A DNA stretch of 11,169 bases from Chloroflexota bacterium. Lineage in GTDB: Bacteria; Chloroflexota; UBA6077. The stretch is taken from assembly GCA_021786215.1 (NCBI GenBank), contig JAJYNT010000424.1:1-11169 (forward strand). Reading direction: 5' to 3'. The notes beneath the pieces were generated by a model, which worked only from the letters and a program-made list of their open reading frames with translations, had not been told where the DNA came from and ran no database searches. The translations under genes were made by a program, and so were the position numbers. Positions 1-6,325 of this stretch are shown here, in pieces (positions within the stretch are counted from its first letter, which is position 1; each line of letters begins with the position of its first letter).

Positions 1-268
1 CGGTGAAGAGGGACCTCGAGACCTACTTGAGCGCTGGTGCTGGTAGTCTATCAGGTCCATAGCCATTCCGATAGGCATGCAAGCTCTGAACGCGACAAAG
101 GTCCCGGCTGGAGTCCGAGACCTTTGTCGCTATGCTCTGAGGCTCAGGGCATCTGCCCACGACGGCCGATCCAAGTCCATACCGTATTGAGGTCCTGGCT
201 CTTGTCCGTCGTGTCCGTCTTCTCAATACCGTTGAAGTGGACGCATGACAACGATGGTCAGATCGCTA
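1..268. other. Region without a convincing gene; potentially structured
   Basis: I see no open frame here with a good ribosome binding site or protein-like composition. The stretch contains several inverted repeats: a perfect 12-bp stem (92-103 with 119-130), CACGACGG (158-165) with CCGTCGTG (206-213), and GTATTGAG (184-191) with CTCAATAC (222-229). The last two interleave, so both could form only as a pseudoknot or as alternatives. On the minus strand the region lies directly downstream of the 32-residue peptide gene. It could be that gene's 3' untranslated region, a small RNA, or decayed sequence. Confidence 0.5.
92..130. repeat. Perfect 12-bp stem-loop without a U-tract
   Basis: GCGACAAAGGTC (92-103) is exactly complementary to GACCTTTGTCGC (119-130). 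Inside it, CGG (105-107) can pair with CCG (115-117) across one mismatch, leaving a 7-nt loop. The heptamer GCTCTGA occurs just outside both arms (83-89 and 134-140). Neither strand has a T-run after the stem, so it is not a canonical intrinsic terminator. It may be a factor-independent end of an uncommon type, an RNA stabiliser or part of a small RNA. Confidence 0.6.
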
Positions 269-367
269 CTAACCCCACCTCCAGTCTGCGCCGGCGGCAA
301 TAGCCAGGGCTGCCACGGTCATGGCAACGTACAGCAGTTTTACCCACACGTGTCGCCATTTGATCAT
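269..367 (-). CDS. 32-residue single-span membrane peptide, function unknown
   Basis: I do not recognise this gene. It encodes 32 residues: a basic, Trp-containing N-terminus (MIKWRHVWVK), one hydrophobic stretch (about residues 11-27, rich in Leu, Val and Ala) and a short polar tail ending DWRWG. One transmembrane helix with the N-terminus inside is likely. The ATG at 367 is chosen because GGGAGGTGAAAAGG lies immediately upstream, the best Shine-Dalgarno sequence in the window. The frame stays open upstream to a TTG at 493, but that codon has no ribosome binding site and the extra residues look non-coding. A promoter candidate lies at 546-572. The peptide has no cleavage-site cargo, so it could be a small membrane regulator, a toxin-like peptide or a leader peptide; nothing visible decides between these. 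Confidence 0.55.
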   Translation of the reverse strand: MIKWRHVWVKLLYVAMTVAALAIAAGADWRWG

Positions 368-545
368 CCTTTTCACCTCCCTTCTTTCCGCTAGCTCGGC
401 AACAATGGTTGGCGCGACACGATCATGCCTTGGGGAAGCTCGTAGCCCCCCGGCCACTGGCAACGACACAGCGATAGCGGCTCGGCTGTTCAATGAGCAG
501 AAGGTGCAGGGGTGACCGGATCTTCCACCAGGATGACACGAGCGG

Positions 546-572
546 ATTGTAACACATCCCTGGAAAAGTCAA
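546..572 (-). promoter_or_regulatory. Sigma-70-type promoter candidate for the 32-residue peptide gene
   Basis: Read on the minus strand, TTGACT (572-567) and TACAAT (551-546) each match 5 of 6 consensus bases. The spacer is 15 bp, shorter than the usual 16-18. Transcription would begin near 539 and leave a leader of about 170 nt before the ATG at 367. The position just beyond the stop of the SH3b/C39-like gene fits an independent promoter rather than read-through. Confidence 0.45.
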
Positions 573-594
573 GCCAAATTAGGAGTAATTGGCT
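572..594 (-). terminator. Weak terminator-like or operator-like inverted repeat
   Basis: AGCCAA (572-577) pairs with TTGGCT (589-594), with two more A-T pairs across a bulged A and a 6-nt loop. On the minus strand it begins a few bases after the stop codon of the SH3b/C39-like gene and is followed by TGACTTTTCC, a poor T-tract. It could be a weak terminator for that gene. Because it touches the -35 element of the next promoter, it could instead be an operator. Confidence 0.3.
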
Positions 595-597
595 ATC

Positions 598-1584
598 TCA
601 CTGGGCGGCCGCCCCGTAAGACTGAGCCGTCGCGTTTACCCGTCCGGCCGTGGTTGGCCCGTCGCTGCTCCAATCGCGCTGGATGGTGACGTACTTGCCC
701 TGCCAGACATCACCGGGAACACCCGTGTGAGGTGTCAGGTAGCTAACCGGCGTCAGATAGCGAGAGATCCACTGGGAGATCGGAATGTATCGATCCTCGC
801 CCAACCAGGATCGACTACCCTGGTTGGGGTCCATGACGTAGACGCCGAGGATCTTTGCCTGGGGATCTTGTGACGGGTCGGCTGAGGCGCGTATTCCCCG
901 AACAAGAATGTAGTGGTCGCCCTGCCAGATTAGCGCGATGGACGGCTCGTGGTGATTGGGGTCCGCCAACAGCCAGGCCATAGTACTGGTTGCCACAGTA
1001 GGGTCATCGTACAGGAAATGGTTGAACCCTCTGCCCGGAAGCCAATGGCTGGCAGCCGAGGCTACAGCGAAGGGCGAGGCGTCCCACTGGTCCTCGGTGA
1101 AACCCGCGTTGTGGCTCAACTCCCAATCCCAAAGACGCTGCTGCACCGCATAGCTGGACCCCAGAGACTGACCCCGATCGTACTCGATCCAGCTCTGAAG
1201 ATCGGCCGGATCGCACCAGACAGGGGTCATCTGGCGATGATACGGCAATACCAGATCCAGATCAAAAGCAGCCGGGTCCGCCGGTGGGTCGGCCGGCGCC
1301 AACCAGGCACCGCTCACATACCCAACCCGCGTGCCGTCGGTGACCCTCCACCAGCCGTCGTTCACGGGACCGGCCAACAAGTGCAGGCTCGTGCCCGAGG
1401 CCAAGACGTCCACGACGGGGTTCGTCACACTGGGACCTCCTCGCAAGTTCAACTCATCGGCAACCACCACAGCTCCTCCACCGACGGATAGCTCTGCCGC
1501 CGAGGTAGTTGGGGCGATAAGGAACACGACGGCGAAAGCCAGGGCGCACAGTGTAAGTTCTCGGATAGCCGGTTGAAATCTCAT
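598..1584 (-). CDS. Secreted SH3b-domain protein with peptidase C39-like domain
   Basis: This is a 328-residue exported protein. Residues 1-30 form a signal peptide: a basic start, a hydrophobic core from about 10 to 24 and an AxA-like end. Residues 38-96 form a bacterial SH3 (SH3b) domain, recognisable from ELNLRGGPS and GTRVGYVSGAWL, likely binding cell wall. Residues 107-300 resemble the C39-like papain-fold family: Gln118 (oxyanion), Cys124 in a WCDPAD motif, His224 in GDHYILVRG and Asp252 in VMDPNQG would form the active site. The usual family motif is WCGPAS, so the Asp and Asp substitutions beside the Cys are unusual. Known families suggest a wall-associated protease or amidase; substrate and activity are unknown. 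GGAGGT lies 8 bases before the ATG. It is divergent from the J-domain gene. Confidence 0.8.
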   Translation of the reverse strand: MRFQPAIRELTLCALAFAVVFLIAPTTSAAELSVGGGAVVVADELNLRGGPSVTNPVVDVLASGTSLHLLAGPVNDGWWRVTDGTRVGYVSGAWLAPADPPADPAAFDLDLVLPYHRQMTPVWCDPADLQSWIEYDRGQSLGSSYAVQQRLWDWELSHNAGFTEDQWDASPFAVASAASHWLPGRGFNHFLYDDPTVATSTMAWLLADPNHHEPSIALIWQGDHYILVRGIRASADPSQDPQAKILGVYVMDPNQGSRSWLGEDRYIPISQWISRYLTPVSYLTPHTGVPGDVWQGKYVTIQRDWSSDGPTTAGRVNATAQSYGAAAQ

Positions 1585-1771
1585 CTTCTTCTACCTCCAG
1601 TGCGGTTCAGCATCGGGCCATCCGCCGGCCCCTATCGAGCATCGACGAAACGGTTGCAGTTCTGCGCCGACTGGGATAGAGTCTCTCAAGACACAGATCC
1701 CCGTGCGCTCAAGCATCTTCGAAAACTGAGGAGATGAGCCCGGGAGAGCTAGAATAGGTTCAACGGCAGAG

Positions 1772-2191
1772 ATGCGAACCATTCCCGACTACTACGATGT
1801 GATCCAGGTAGCCCCCCAGGCGGATCACGAGGTGATCGAAGCTGCCTACCGCCGGCTAGCGACGAAGTACCACCCGGATGTGGATCACTCGCCTGGCGCC
1901 ACCGAGAGAATGAAACTGCTAAATGAGGCCCACGATGTCCTCTCCGATCCAGTGAAACGCCGAGAGTACGACCTGCGAAGGGGCACAGGGCCATCTCGTC
2001 AACAGCAGGAGAACTCACCACGCCAGCCAGCCCTTCAGGCGGAGTTGGGGCAGTGGCTCACGACCGCCGCCATGACCGCGGTTATGCTGGCTATCACCGA
2101 AGGAGGATCGCGCTTTGGGCCTAGAGGGCTCCTGTTGGTTGCCATCATGGCCCTAGTGGTCTGGTTGTTGATGGGCTCGCGGAGGAGATAG
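1772..2191 (+). CDS. Short J-domain (DnaJ-like) protein with C-terminal membrane segments
   Basis: This is a 139-residue protein. Residues 6-70 are a complete J domain, starting DYYDVIQVAP, with the HPD tripeptide at 34-36 that stimulates DnaK ATPase, and ending REYDLRR. There is no Gly/Phe region, zinc-finger domain or substrate-binding domain, so it is a type III J protein, not DnaJ itself. After a Gln-rich linker (about 75-90), residues 95-109 and 119-134 are hydrophobic and the protein ends in RRR. This suggests one or two membrane spans that hold the J domain on the cytoplasmic side and recruit DnaK to the membrane. The ATG has only a weak GGCAGAG before it. A TAGAAT hexamer at 1750-1755 could be a -10 element, giving a very short leader. 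It converges on pckG with 49 bp between stops, which hold only a poor inverted repeat. Confidence 0.85.
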   Translation: MRTIPDYYDVIQVAPQADHEVIEAAYRRLATKYHPDVDHSPGATERMKLLNEAHDVLSDPVKRREYDLRRGTGPSRQQQENSPRQPALQAELGQWLTTAAMTAVMLAITEGGSRFGPRGLLLVAIMALVVWLLMGSRRR

Positions 2192-2240
2192 GGCGGCGTC
2201 CGAAGGCGCTACCCCAGCCCTCCGTCTGTGAATCGTCCTG

Positions 2241-4127
2241 CTACCCCCGCCTGGTCTCGTCTTGCATCCGGCTGAACAGCACGCCACTCAGCTGACCCTC
2301 TACCGCGACTCCCGAGACTCCTCGAAAGGATGCCTTGGAGGCCACCTCCAGGCGCGACTCGAGTTGCAGCAACTGATCCCTCAGCCGGTGAGGCAGACGG
2401 TCGCCAAACTGGGAGAAGTGCCGCTCGAGGTCTGGAAGCTCTCCCATCCAGGCTTCCACATTTACCCGCAACAGCTCCGCGAGGTTATCCGGTGAGATGT
2501 TGAGGCCCGACAGATCGAGGTCCTCTTCCCTTGGCAAGAGACCGATTGGCGTCTCCCGTGCCCCTGCCTTGCCGTCGACACGCTCGCACATCCACTTCAG
2601 CACCCGGCTGTTCTCGCCGTATCCCGGCCACAGCCATTTGCCCTCCGGACTCTTTCGGAACCAGTTCACATAGAAGACCTTGGGAGCCTTGCTTCCCAGT
2701 TTGTCCCCCATGTCCAGCCAGTGCTGGAAGTAGTCGGCCATGTTGTATCCGCAGAAGGGCTGCATGGCGAAAGGATCCCGCCGCAGGTTGCCCACCGCAC
2801 CGAGGGCCGCTGCGGTGGTTTCTGAGGAGGCGGTAGCGCCCAGGAATACGCCATGATCCCAGTTGTACGCCTCGGCAACCAGGGGAACAACGCCGGCCCT
2901 GCGGCCGCCGAACACAAATATGTCGATCGGCACCCCCTCAGGCTTCTCCCAATCGCTGGAGATGACCGGGCACTGGGCAGCTGGCGCGGTGAAGCGAGCG
3001 TTGGGATGGGCGGCCGGACGCGAGCCATCGGGTACCCATTCAGCACCCTTCCAGTCGATGGCTCGCGAAGGGGCCGGTCCCATGCCCTCCCACCAGATGT
3101 CTCCATCATCAGTCAGCGCACAGTTGGTGAAGATGGTATTCTCCCTGACGGTGTTCATGGCGGATGGATTGGAGTCGAAGGAGGTGCCGGGAGCAACGCC
3201 GAAGAAGCCCGCTTCCGGGTTGATGGCGTGGAGGCGACCATCCGGGCCGATCTTCATCCAGGCGATATCGTCGCCGAGGCATTCACCCGTCCATCCCGGA
3301 ATGGTAGGCTGAATCATCGCGAGGTTAGTCTTTCCGCAAGCCGACGGGAAGGCCGCGGCGATGTGATATTGCCGGCCTTCGGGGCTGGTCAGCCGTAGGA
3401 TTAGCATGTGCTCCGCCATCCATCCCTCTCGCTTCGCCATAGCGGAAGCGATGCGGAGCGCGAGGCACTTCTTGCCCAGGAGGGCGTTGCCGCCGTAACC
3501 GGAGCCGTAGGACCAGATTCGGTTCTTATCTGGGAAATGGCTGATGTACTTCTTCTCTATCGGAGCACAGGGCCAGGCAACATCCTGCTGGCCATCTTCC
3601 AACGGAGCGCCCACCGAGTGCAGACATTCTATAAACTCGCCGTCCGAACCCAGGGCCTCGATTACCTTGGTTCCAACCCGGGTCATCAGATGCATGTTGC
3701 AGACTACGTAGGGACTATCGGTGATCTCAACCCCGATCTTCGCTATGGGAGAGCCAACAGGACCCATCGAGTAGGGAATGACGTACATGGTGCGGCCCTT
3801 CATGGAACCGCGGTACAACCCCTCCATCGCCTGCTCGAGCTCATCGGCCTTGATCCAGTTATTGGTTGGGCCGGCCTCCTCCTGGGTGTCGGTTGCGATG
3901 AAGGTGCGATCCTCGACCCTGGCCACGTCACTCGGATCCGAACGGAAAAGGAAGCTGTTCGGTCGCTTCTCGAGCGGAATGGCCATTCCGCTCGACACCA
4001 TCTGACCCATCAACCGGTCATACTCTTCCTTGCTCCCATCGCACCAGTAGACCGTGTCTGGCTGGCACAACTCGGCGACCTCGCGGACCCAGGCATTCAA
4101 CTTCCCGTTTTTCACTGTGTAGCCCAT
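2241..4127 (-). CDS. pckG: Phosphoenolpyruvate carboxykinase (GTP)
   Basis: This cytoplasmic enzyme converts oxaloacetate and GTP to phosphoenolpyruvate, CO2 and GDP, the entry step of gluconeogenesis. With the start at 4127 it has 628 residues, close to the 600-620 usual for GTP-type enzymes. Visible motifs are the [10 protein letters not shown] segment that binds substrate, [13 protein letters not shown] (208-220) with the metal-binding Lys, His240, the P-loop [12 protein letters not shown] (260-271) with the reactive Cys264, GDDIAWMK (285-292), [13 protein letters not shown] (405 onward) and [11 protein letters not shown] (503-513). The ATG at 4127 follows GGAGG with 6 bases between. The frame stays open 46 codons further, to 4265, but that extension is not typical of the family and has no ribosome binding site. 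The gene appears intact and stands alone. Confidence 0.95.
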   Translation of the reverse strand: MGYTVKNGKLNAWVREVAELCQPDTVYWCDGSKEEYDRLMGQMVSSGMAIPLEKRPNSFLFRSDPSDVARVEDRTFIATDTQEEAGPTNNWIKADELEQAMEGLYRGSMKGRTMYVIPYSMGPVGSPIAKIGVEITDSPYVVCNMHLMTRVGTKVIEALGSDGEFIECLHSVGAPLEDGQQDVAWPCAPIEKKYISHFPDKNRIWSYGSGYGGNALLGKKCLALRIASAMAKREGWMAEHMLILRLTSPEGRQYHIAAAFPSACGKTNLAMIQPTIPGWTGECLGDDIAWMKIGPDGRLHAINPEAGFFGVAPGTSFDSNPSAMNTVRENTIFTNCALTDDGDIWWEGMGPAPSRAIDWKGAEWVPDGSRPAAHPNARFTAPAAQCPVISSDWEKPEGVPIDIFVFGGRRAGVVPLVAEAYNWDHGVFLGATASSETTAAALGAVGNLRRDPFAMQPFCGYNMADYFQHWLDMGDKLGSKAPKVFYVNWFRKSPEGKWLWPGYGENSRVLKWMCERVDGKAGARETPIGLLPREEDLDLSGLNISPDNLAELLRVNVEAWMGELPDLERHFSQFGDRLPHRLRDQLLQLESRLEVASKASFRGVSGVAVEGQLSGVLFSRMQDETRRG

Positions 4128-4332
4128 TAACTCCCTCCTGTCACTAACTGGATGAACCACATCTGCGGCGACCGTGGTTTCGCGAAGTATCTTGGGCCGG
4201 AGATCCGGGACATCTGCGCGTTTCCACCAGTCAGCGGGTGAGAAGATTCCTACTCCACCATACAAGAGCTAATCATATACCATCCATCCCATCTTTAGGA
4301 GCCCTCATCAACGTATCAAACCCATTTCAACT

Positions 4333-4359
4333 TGTCCTGCCAAGAGGAGATGCAGGACA
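4333..4359. repeat. 8-bp inverted repeat, overlaps the next palindrome
   Basis: TGTCCTGC (4333-4340) and GCAGGACA (4352-4359) are perfectly complementary with an 11-nt loop. The right arm shares GGAC (4355-4358) with the palindrome at 4355-4375, which would make the two alternative structures if transcribed. Confidence 0.6.
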
Positions 4360-4375
4360 CCAGATTCTGGAGTCC
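4355..4375. promoter_or_regulatory. 21-bp operator-like palindrome
   Basis: The arms are GGAC (4355-4358) plus CCAGA (4360-4364) and TCTGG (4366-4370) plus GTCC (4372-4375). The centre base is T4365 and the only mismatch is A4359 against A4371. The length and symmetry fit a dimeric repressor site. It lies about 100 bp before the zinc-finger gene and about 230 bp before pckG, so either could be its target. No regulator gene is visible nearby. Confidence 0.45.
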
Positions 4376-4473
4376 CACCCCGATCGAGCTATGGCACGAT
4401 GGATGCTCTACCGGGTAGCTCCGCGAACCACGATGCATAGGGCAACGGGCGCTGCCCAATCAGGATAACGGCC

Positions 4474-4695
4474 ATGAACAAGAAGGATTTCGAGCTACAC
4501 AGGCAGCTGCTCTGGGTCTACCTGCGCCACAATCGCAAATGCACCCACTGTGGTCAACAGGTAAGCCTCGACGAGGCCGCCACCACCATAGATACGAAGG
4601 TGCCTCTCGGCATCGACGATCTCATCCGGGTCAAACTGATGCACATTCGTTGCAGAGAGGAGGCCACCGGGCGGGCACAACAGCGAGCGGCCTGA
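4474..4695 (+). CDS. Small HNH-like zinc-finger protein, function unknown
   Basis: This is a 73-residue protein that I do not recognise by name. It has CTHCG (Cys23 and Cys26) followed about 30 residues later by HIRC. Together these give a likely Cys2-His-Cys zinc site. Spacing and order resemble the core of HNH nucleases: a first CxxC, then a segment ending in hydrophobic-Ile-Asp (TTIDTKVPLGIDD), then Leu-Met-His-x-x-Cys. In a working HNH enzyme the Asp is followed by the catalytic His; here it is Thr, so nuclease activity is unlikely. A DNA-, RNA- or protein-binding role is possible. AGGA precedes the ATG by 8 bases. Its stop is 4 bp from the convergent iadA stop. The N-terminal half (MNKKDFELHRQLLWVYLRHN) is predicted helical and basic. 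Confidence 0.6.
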   Translation: MNKKDFELHRQLLWVYLRHNRKCTHCGQQVSLDEAATTIDTKVPLGIDDLIRVKLMHIRCREEATGRAQQRAA

Positions 4696-4699
4696 GCTG

Positions 4700-5908
4700 C
4701 TAGCCTTCATTCTCCCGCTCGAACATGCCAAACGACACGGCGACGCCGTCGGCAACAAGCGGCTTGCCTCTGGCCCACGCGGTGTTGATCTGTAGGGTAT
4801 CAGGGGTCAGCAGCAGCAGGTCGGCATCGTAGCCAACCGCCACCCTCCCCTTGAACCCGGACAGGCCCAGACGTGCGGCTGGATTAGCGGTCACCAGCGG
4901 AAGCACCTCACTGAGATCGAGGTTCTCCTCCAGCACCGCAAGACGCACCTCATCCAGGAGGCTGTGGGCACGCCCGACCTTTAGTCCGATCGCCAGCCCG
5001 GTAGCCGGGTCCCAACGCGGGAGGCTCCCCTGAGCGTCTGTGCTCCAGCTGAGCAGTCTCAAGTCGATCTGAGATCGGAGAAACTGCTTGAGCGCTCTCC
5101 GAGGGGTCACGAAGTCGGGATCATCCTCAGCGCCGGAACCCGGAGACCTCCCGGAGGACGTAGTGATATCGACGTATCCGCCGATTTCCAGCCACTCCAT
5201 AGCCTGCTGCAGCTTCTCCTGCGACCTTCCCATGTGGGTGGGCAGAAACTGGGTGATCGGAACGTCAGTGCGTTGAACGACCTCCCGCAGTGGCCCCAAG
5301 CCCGCCTTTCCTCCACCGACGTGAACGTGAACAATGCCTGCCTTGCCCCCCAGCATCCCTCCCAGACGCGCCTCTGCAGCCAATCTGGTCAGCTCATCGA
5401 AGGTAGGATGGGAACAGCGATGGTCGCTCACCGCCACCTTCACGCCGAGCACCTTGTCCACCAGGGCTATGTCATTCTGCACCGAGCCAGTCAGCGTTGG
5501 AGAGGGTATCTGGTAGGCGCCGGTGTACATGTAGGCAGTCAACCCCTCGGACTCGAGGCTGCGCACTTTCGCGAGGAGCGAGCTGACGTGGCGAGTCACG
5601 GCATCGGTTCCCAGCACCCCGACCACGGTTGTGATCCCAGCCGTGCTGATAGCGGTCAGAGTCGCCTCTGGAGTGCGGCTGGACGGCCCCATCTCGCCAC
5701 CACCACCAATCAGATGCTCATGGAGATCGATGAGTCCTGGCGTCAGCAGCCTTCCGCCGGCCTCGATCACGTTTCCCTGAGCCCAGGCCGGCAGTGGATC
5801 CAGATGCGGGGCCATTGCGACTATCTTCCCACCTGCAATCAGCAGATCTTGCGCCCCCAAACTGGCAGGATCGTAGATCCGCGCGTTCTTGATCAGCGTG
5901 AAAGACAT
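4700..5908 (-). CDS. iadA: Isoaspartyl dipeptidase (beta-aspartyl peptidase), M38 family
   Basis: This cytoplasmic zinc enzyme of the amidohydrolase superfamily hydrolyses dipeptides with an N-terminal isoaspartyl residue, which arise from protein ageing. The 402 residues carry the whole active site known from the E. coli enzyme, shifted consistently: His63 and His65 in IDLHEHLIGGGGE, Glu72, Tyr132 in TGAYQIPS, the carboxylated Lys157 in GVKVAVSDHR, Arg164, His196, His225 and Arg228 in PTHMGRS, Asp291 and Ser295 in STDAQGS. The ATG at 5908 follows AGGAG with about 9 bases between, and the protein then begins MSFTLIKNARIYDP as expected; the open frame up to 6043 is not typical. There is no signal peptide. 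It is divergent from the peptide transporter operon, suggesting that imported peptides are its substrates. Confidence 0.94.
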   Translation of the reverse strand: MSFTLIKNARIYDPASLGAQDLLIAGGKIVAMAPHLDPLPAWAQGNVIEAGGRLLTPGLIDLHEHLIGGGGEMGPSSRTPEATLTAISTAGITTVVGVLGTDAVTRHVSSLLAKVRSLESEGLTAYMYTGAYQIPSPTLTGSVQNDIALVDKVLGVKVAVSDHRCSHPTFDELTRLAAEARLGGMLGGKAGIVHVHVGGGKAGLGPLREVVQRTDVPITQFLPTHMGRSQEKLQQAMEWLEIGGYVDITTSSGRSPGSGAEDDPDFVTPRRALKQFLRSQIDLRLLSWSTDAQGSLPRWDPATGLAIGLKVGRAHSLLDEVRLAVLEENLDLSEVLPLVTANPAARLGLSGFKGRVAVGYDADLLLLTPDTLQINTAWARGKPLVADGVAVSFGMFERENEG

Positions 5909-5949
5909 CTTGCACCACTCCTTGCACGAATCCGGCAATCTCCGAGAAA

Positions 5950-5972
5950 CTGCCCAAATCAGAGGTGGGCAG
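5950..5972 (-). repeat. 7-bp stem-loop in the iadA leader
   Basis: CTGCCCA (5950-5956) pairs with TGGGCAG (5966-5972) around a 9-nt loop, about 40-65 bases before the iadA start codon on the minus strand. It may affect translation or be a protein-binding site. It is short enough to have arisen by chance. Confidence 0.35.
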
Positions 5973-6112
5973 GGATCAAGGAGCTCTCCGACCGGCTGAG
6001 ATGGAAAGGTTCGATCGAGCGGAGGGCTGATTGACGCGGGCAAGGTAGCACATCTTCAAGGGTTGAGCAAGCATAGGCCTGCGCGACCACGAGCATGCAG
6101 AAAAACAATATC

Positions 6113-6141
6113 TTGCATTCTTCCGAGCTTAATCCTATGAT
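6113..6141 (+). promoter_or_regulatory. Promoter candidate for the peptide transporter operon
   Basis: TTGCAT (6113-6118) and TATGAT (6136-6141) are separated by exactly 17 bp; the -10 matches 5 of 6 consensus bases and the -35 matches 3 of 6. The perfect palindrome CTTGCAAG (6142-6149) lies at the predicted start site, where a repressor would block initiation. The leader before the ATG at 6326 would be about 178 nt. Confidence 0.5.
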
Positions 6142-6273
6142 CTTGCAAGGCCGTCTTAGCATGGTAACTCCACGGTACCACTCTCGGTTTCATCCGCGGG
6201 CAGACCCAGTAGCTGTTGCTGTTCAGAATGATCCGGCAGTGACAACGTCCTGCGGAACGGCGAATCGATACAG

Positions 6274-6289
6274 TCGGACTTCCGTCCGA
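6274..6289 (+). promoter_or_regulatory. Operator-like palindrome before the solute-binding protein gene
   Basis: TCGGAC (6274-6279) and GTCCGA (6284-6289) form a perfect 6-4-6 inverted repeat, 36 bp before the start codon. It could bind a dimeric regulator, or form a small hairpin in the leader just before the ribosome binding site GAGAGGTG. Confidence 0.4.
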
Positions 6290-6325
6290 TATGCGGAGAT
6301 CTGACCAATTTAGAGAGGTGCGCAC

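Larger units (their letters stand above)
4128..4473. other. Divergent intergenic region with clustered inverted repeats
   Basis: This region separates pckG from the small zinc-finger gene. From 4333 to 4421 it holds a run of inverted repeats: 4333-4340 with 4352-4359, the palindrome 4355-4375, GAGCTA (4386-4391) with TAGCTC (4416-4421), and CTACC (4408-4412) with GGTAG (4414-4418). The first two share bases and cannot both form in one RNA molecule. On the minus strand a TATGAT (4277-4272) could be a -10 for pckG, but no good -35 is present. I therefore make no firm promoter call. Confidence 0.5.
5909..6325. promoter_or_regulatory. Divergent control region between iadA and the peptide transporter operon
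   Basis: This 417-bp stretch contains no convincing gene. It holds a good plus-strand promoter (6113-6141), a small inverted repeat in the iadA leader (5950-5972), a TCGGAC/GTCCGA palindrome (6274-6289) and three copies of ATCTTGCA: 5907-5914 over the iadA start codon, 6110-6117 over the -35 and 6140-6147 over the -10. The last two are 30 bp apart, near three helical turns. This arrangement fits shared control of import and hydrolysis by one regulator, which is not encoded in the window. Confidence 0.5.

Noticed and set aside
37..303. 88-codon plus-strand frame across the left edge region
   Set aside because: It has no ribosome site, runs through the perfect stem-loop and overlaps the better-supported 32-residue peptide gene.
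430..470. Cobalamin-riboswitch-like GGGGAA and GCCACTGG on the plus strand
   Set aside because: The other conserved blocks are missing and no plus-strand gene follows.
2190..2221. AGGGC/GCCCT inverted repeat between the J-domain gene and pckG as a bidirectional terminator
   Set aside because: Only 5 bp pair, the loop is long and there is no T-run on either side.
3408..4130. 240-codon plus-strand open frame opposite pckG
   Set aside because: It lies entirely antisense to a well-conserved enzyme, has no ribosome site and its product has no protein-like pattern; GC-rich genes commonly create such shadows.
4128..4265. 46-codon N-terminal extension of pckG
   Set aside because: The frame is open, but GGAGG sits ideally before the ATG at 4127 and that start gives the normal family length.
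4381..4450. tRNA-like D-arm sequence on the minus strand (GAGCTACCCGGTAGAGC)
   Set aside because: I could not find a matching anticodon stem, T-arm and acceptor stem in the right order, so it is probably coincidental pairing.
4238..4468. 76-codon plus-strand frame (GTG start) ending 5 bp before the zinc-finger gene
   Set aside because: It has no ribosome binding site, overlaps the pckG upstream region and crosses the inverted repeats; its composition does not look coding.
5234..6034. 266-codon plus-strand open frame opposite iadA
   Set aside because: It is antisense to the catalytic core of iadA and rich in Arg, His, Gln and Ser, as expected of a shadow frame.
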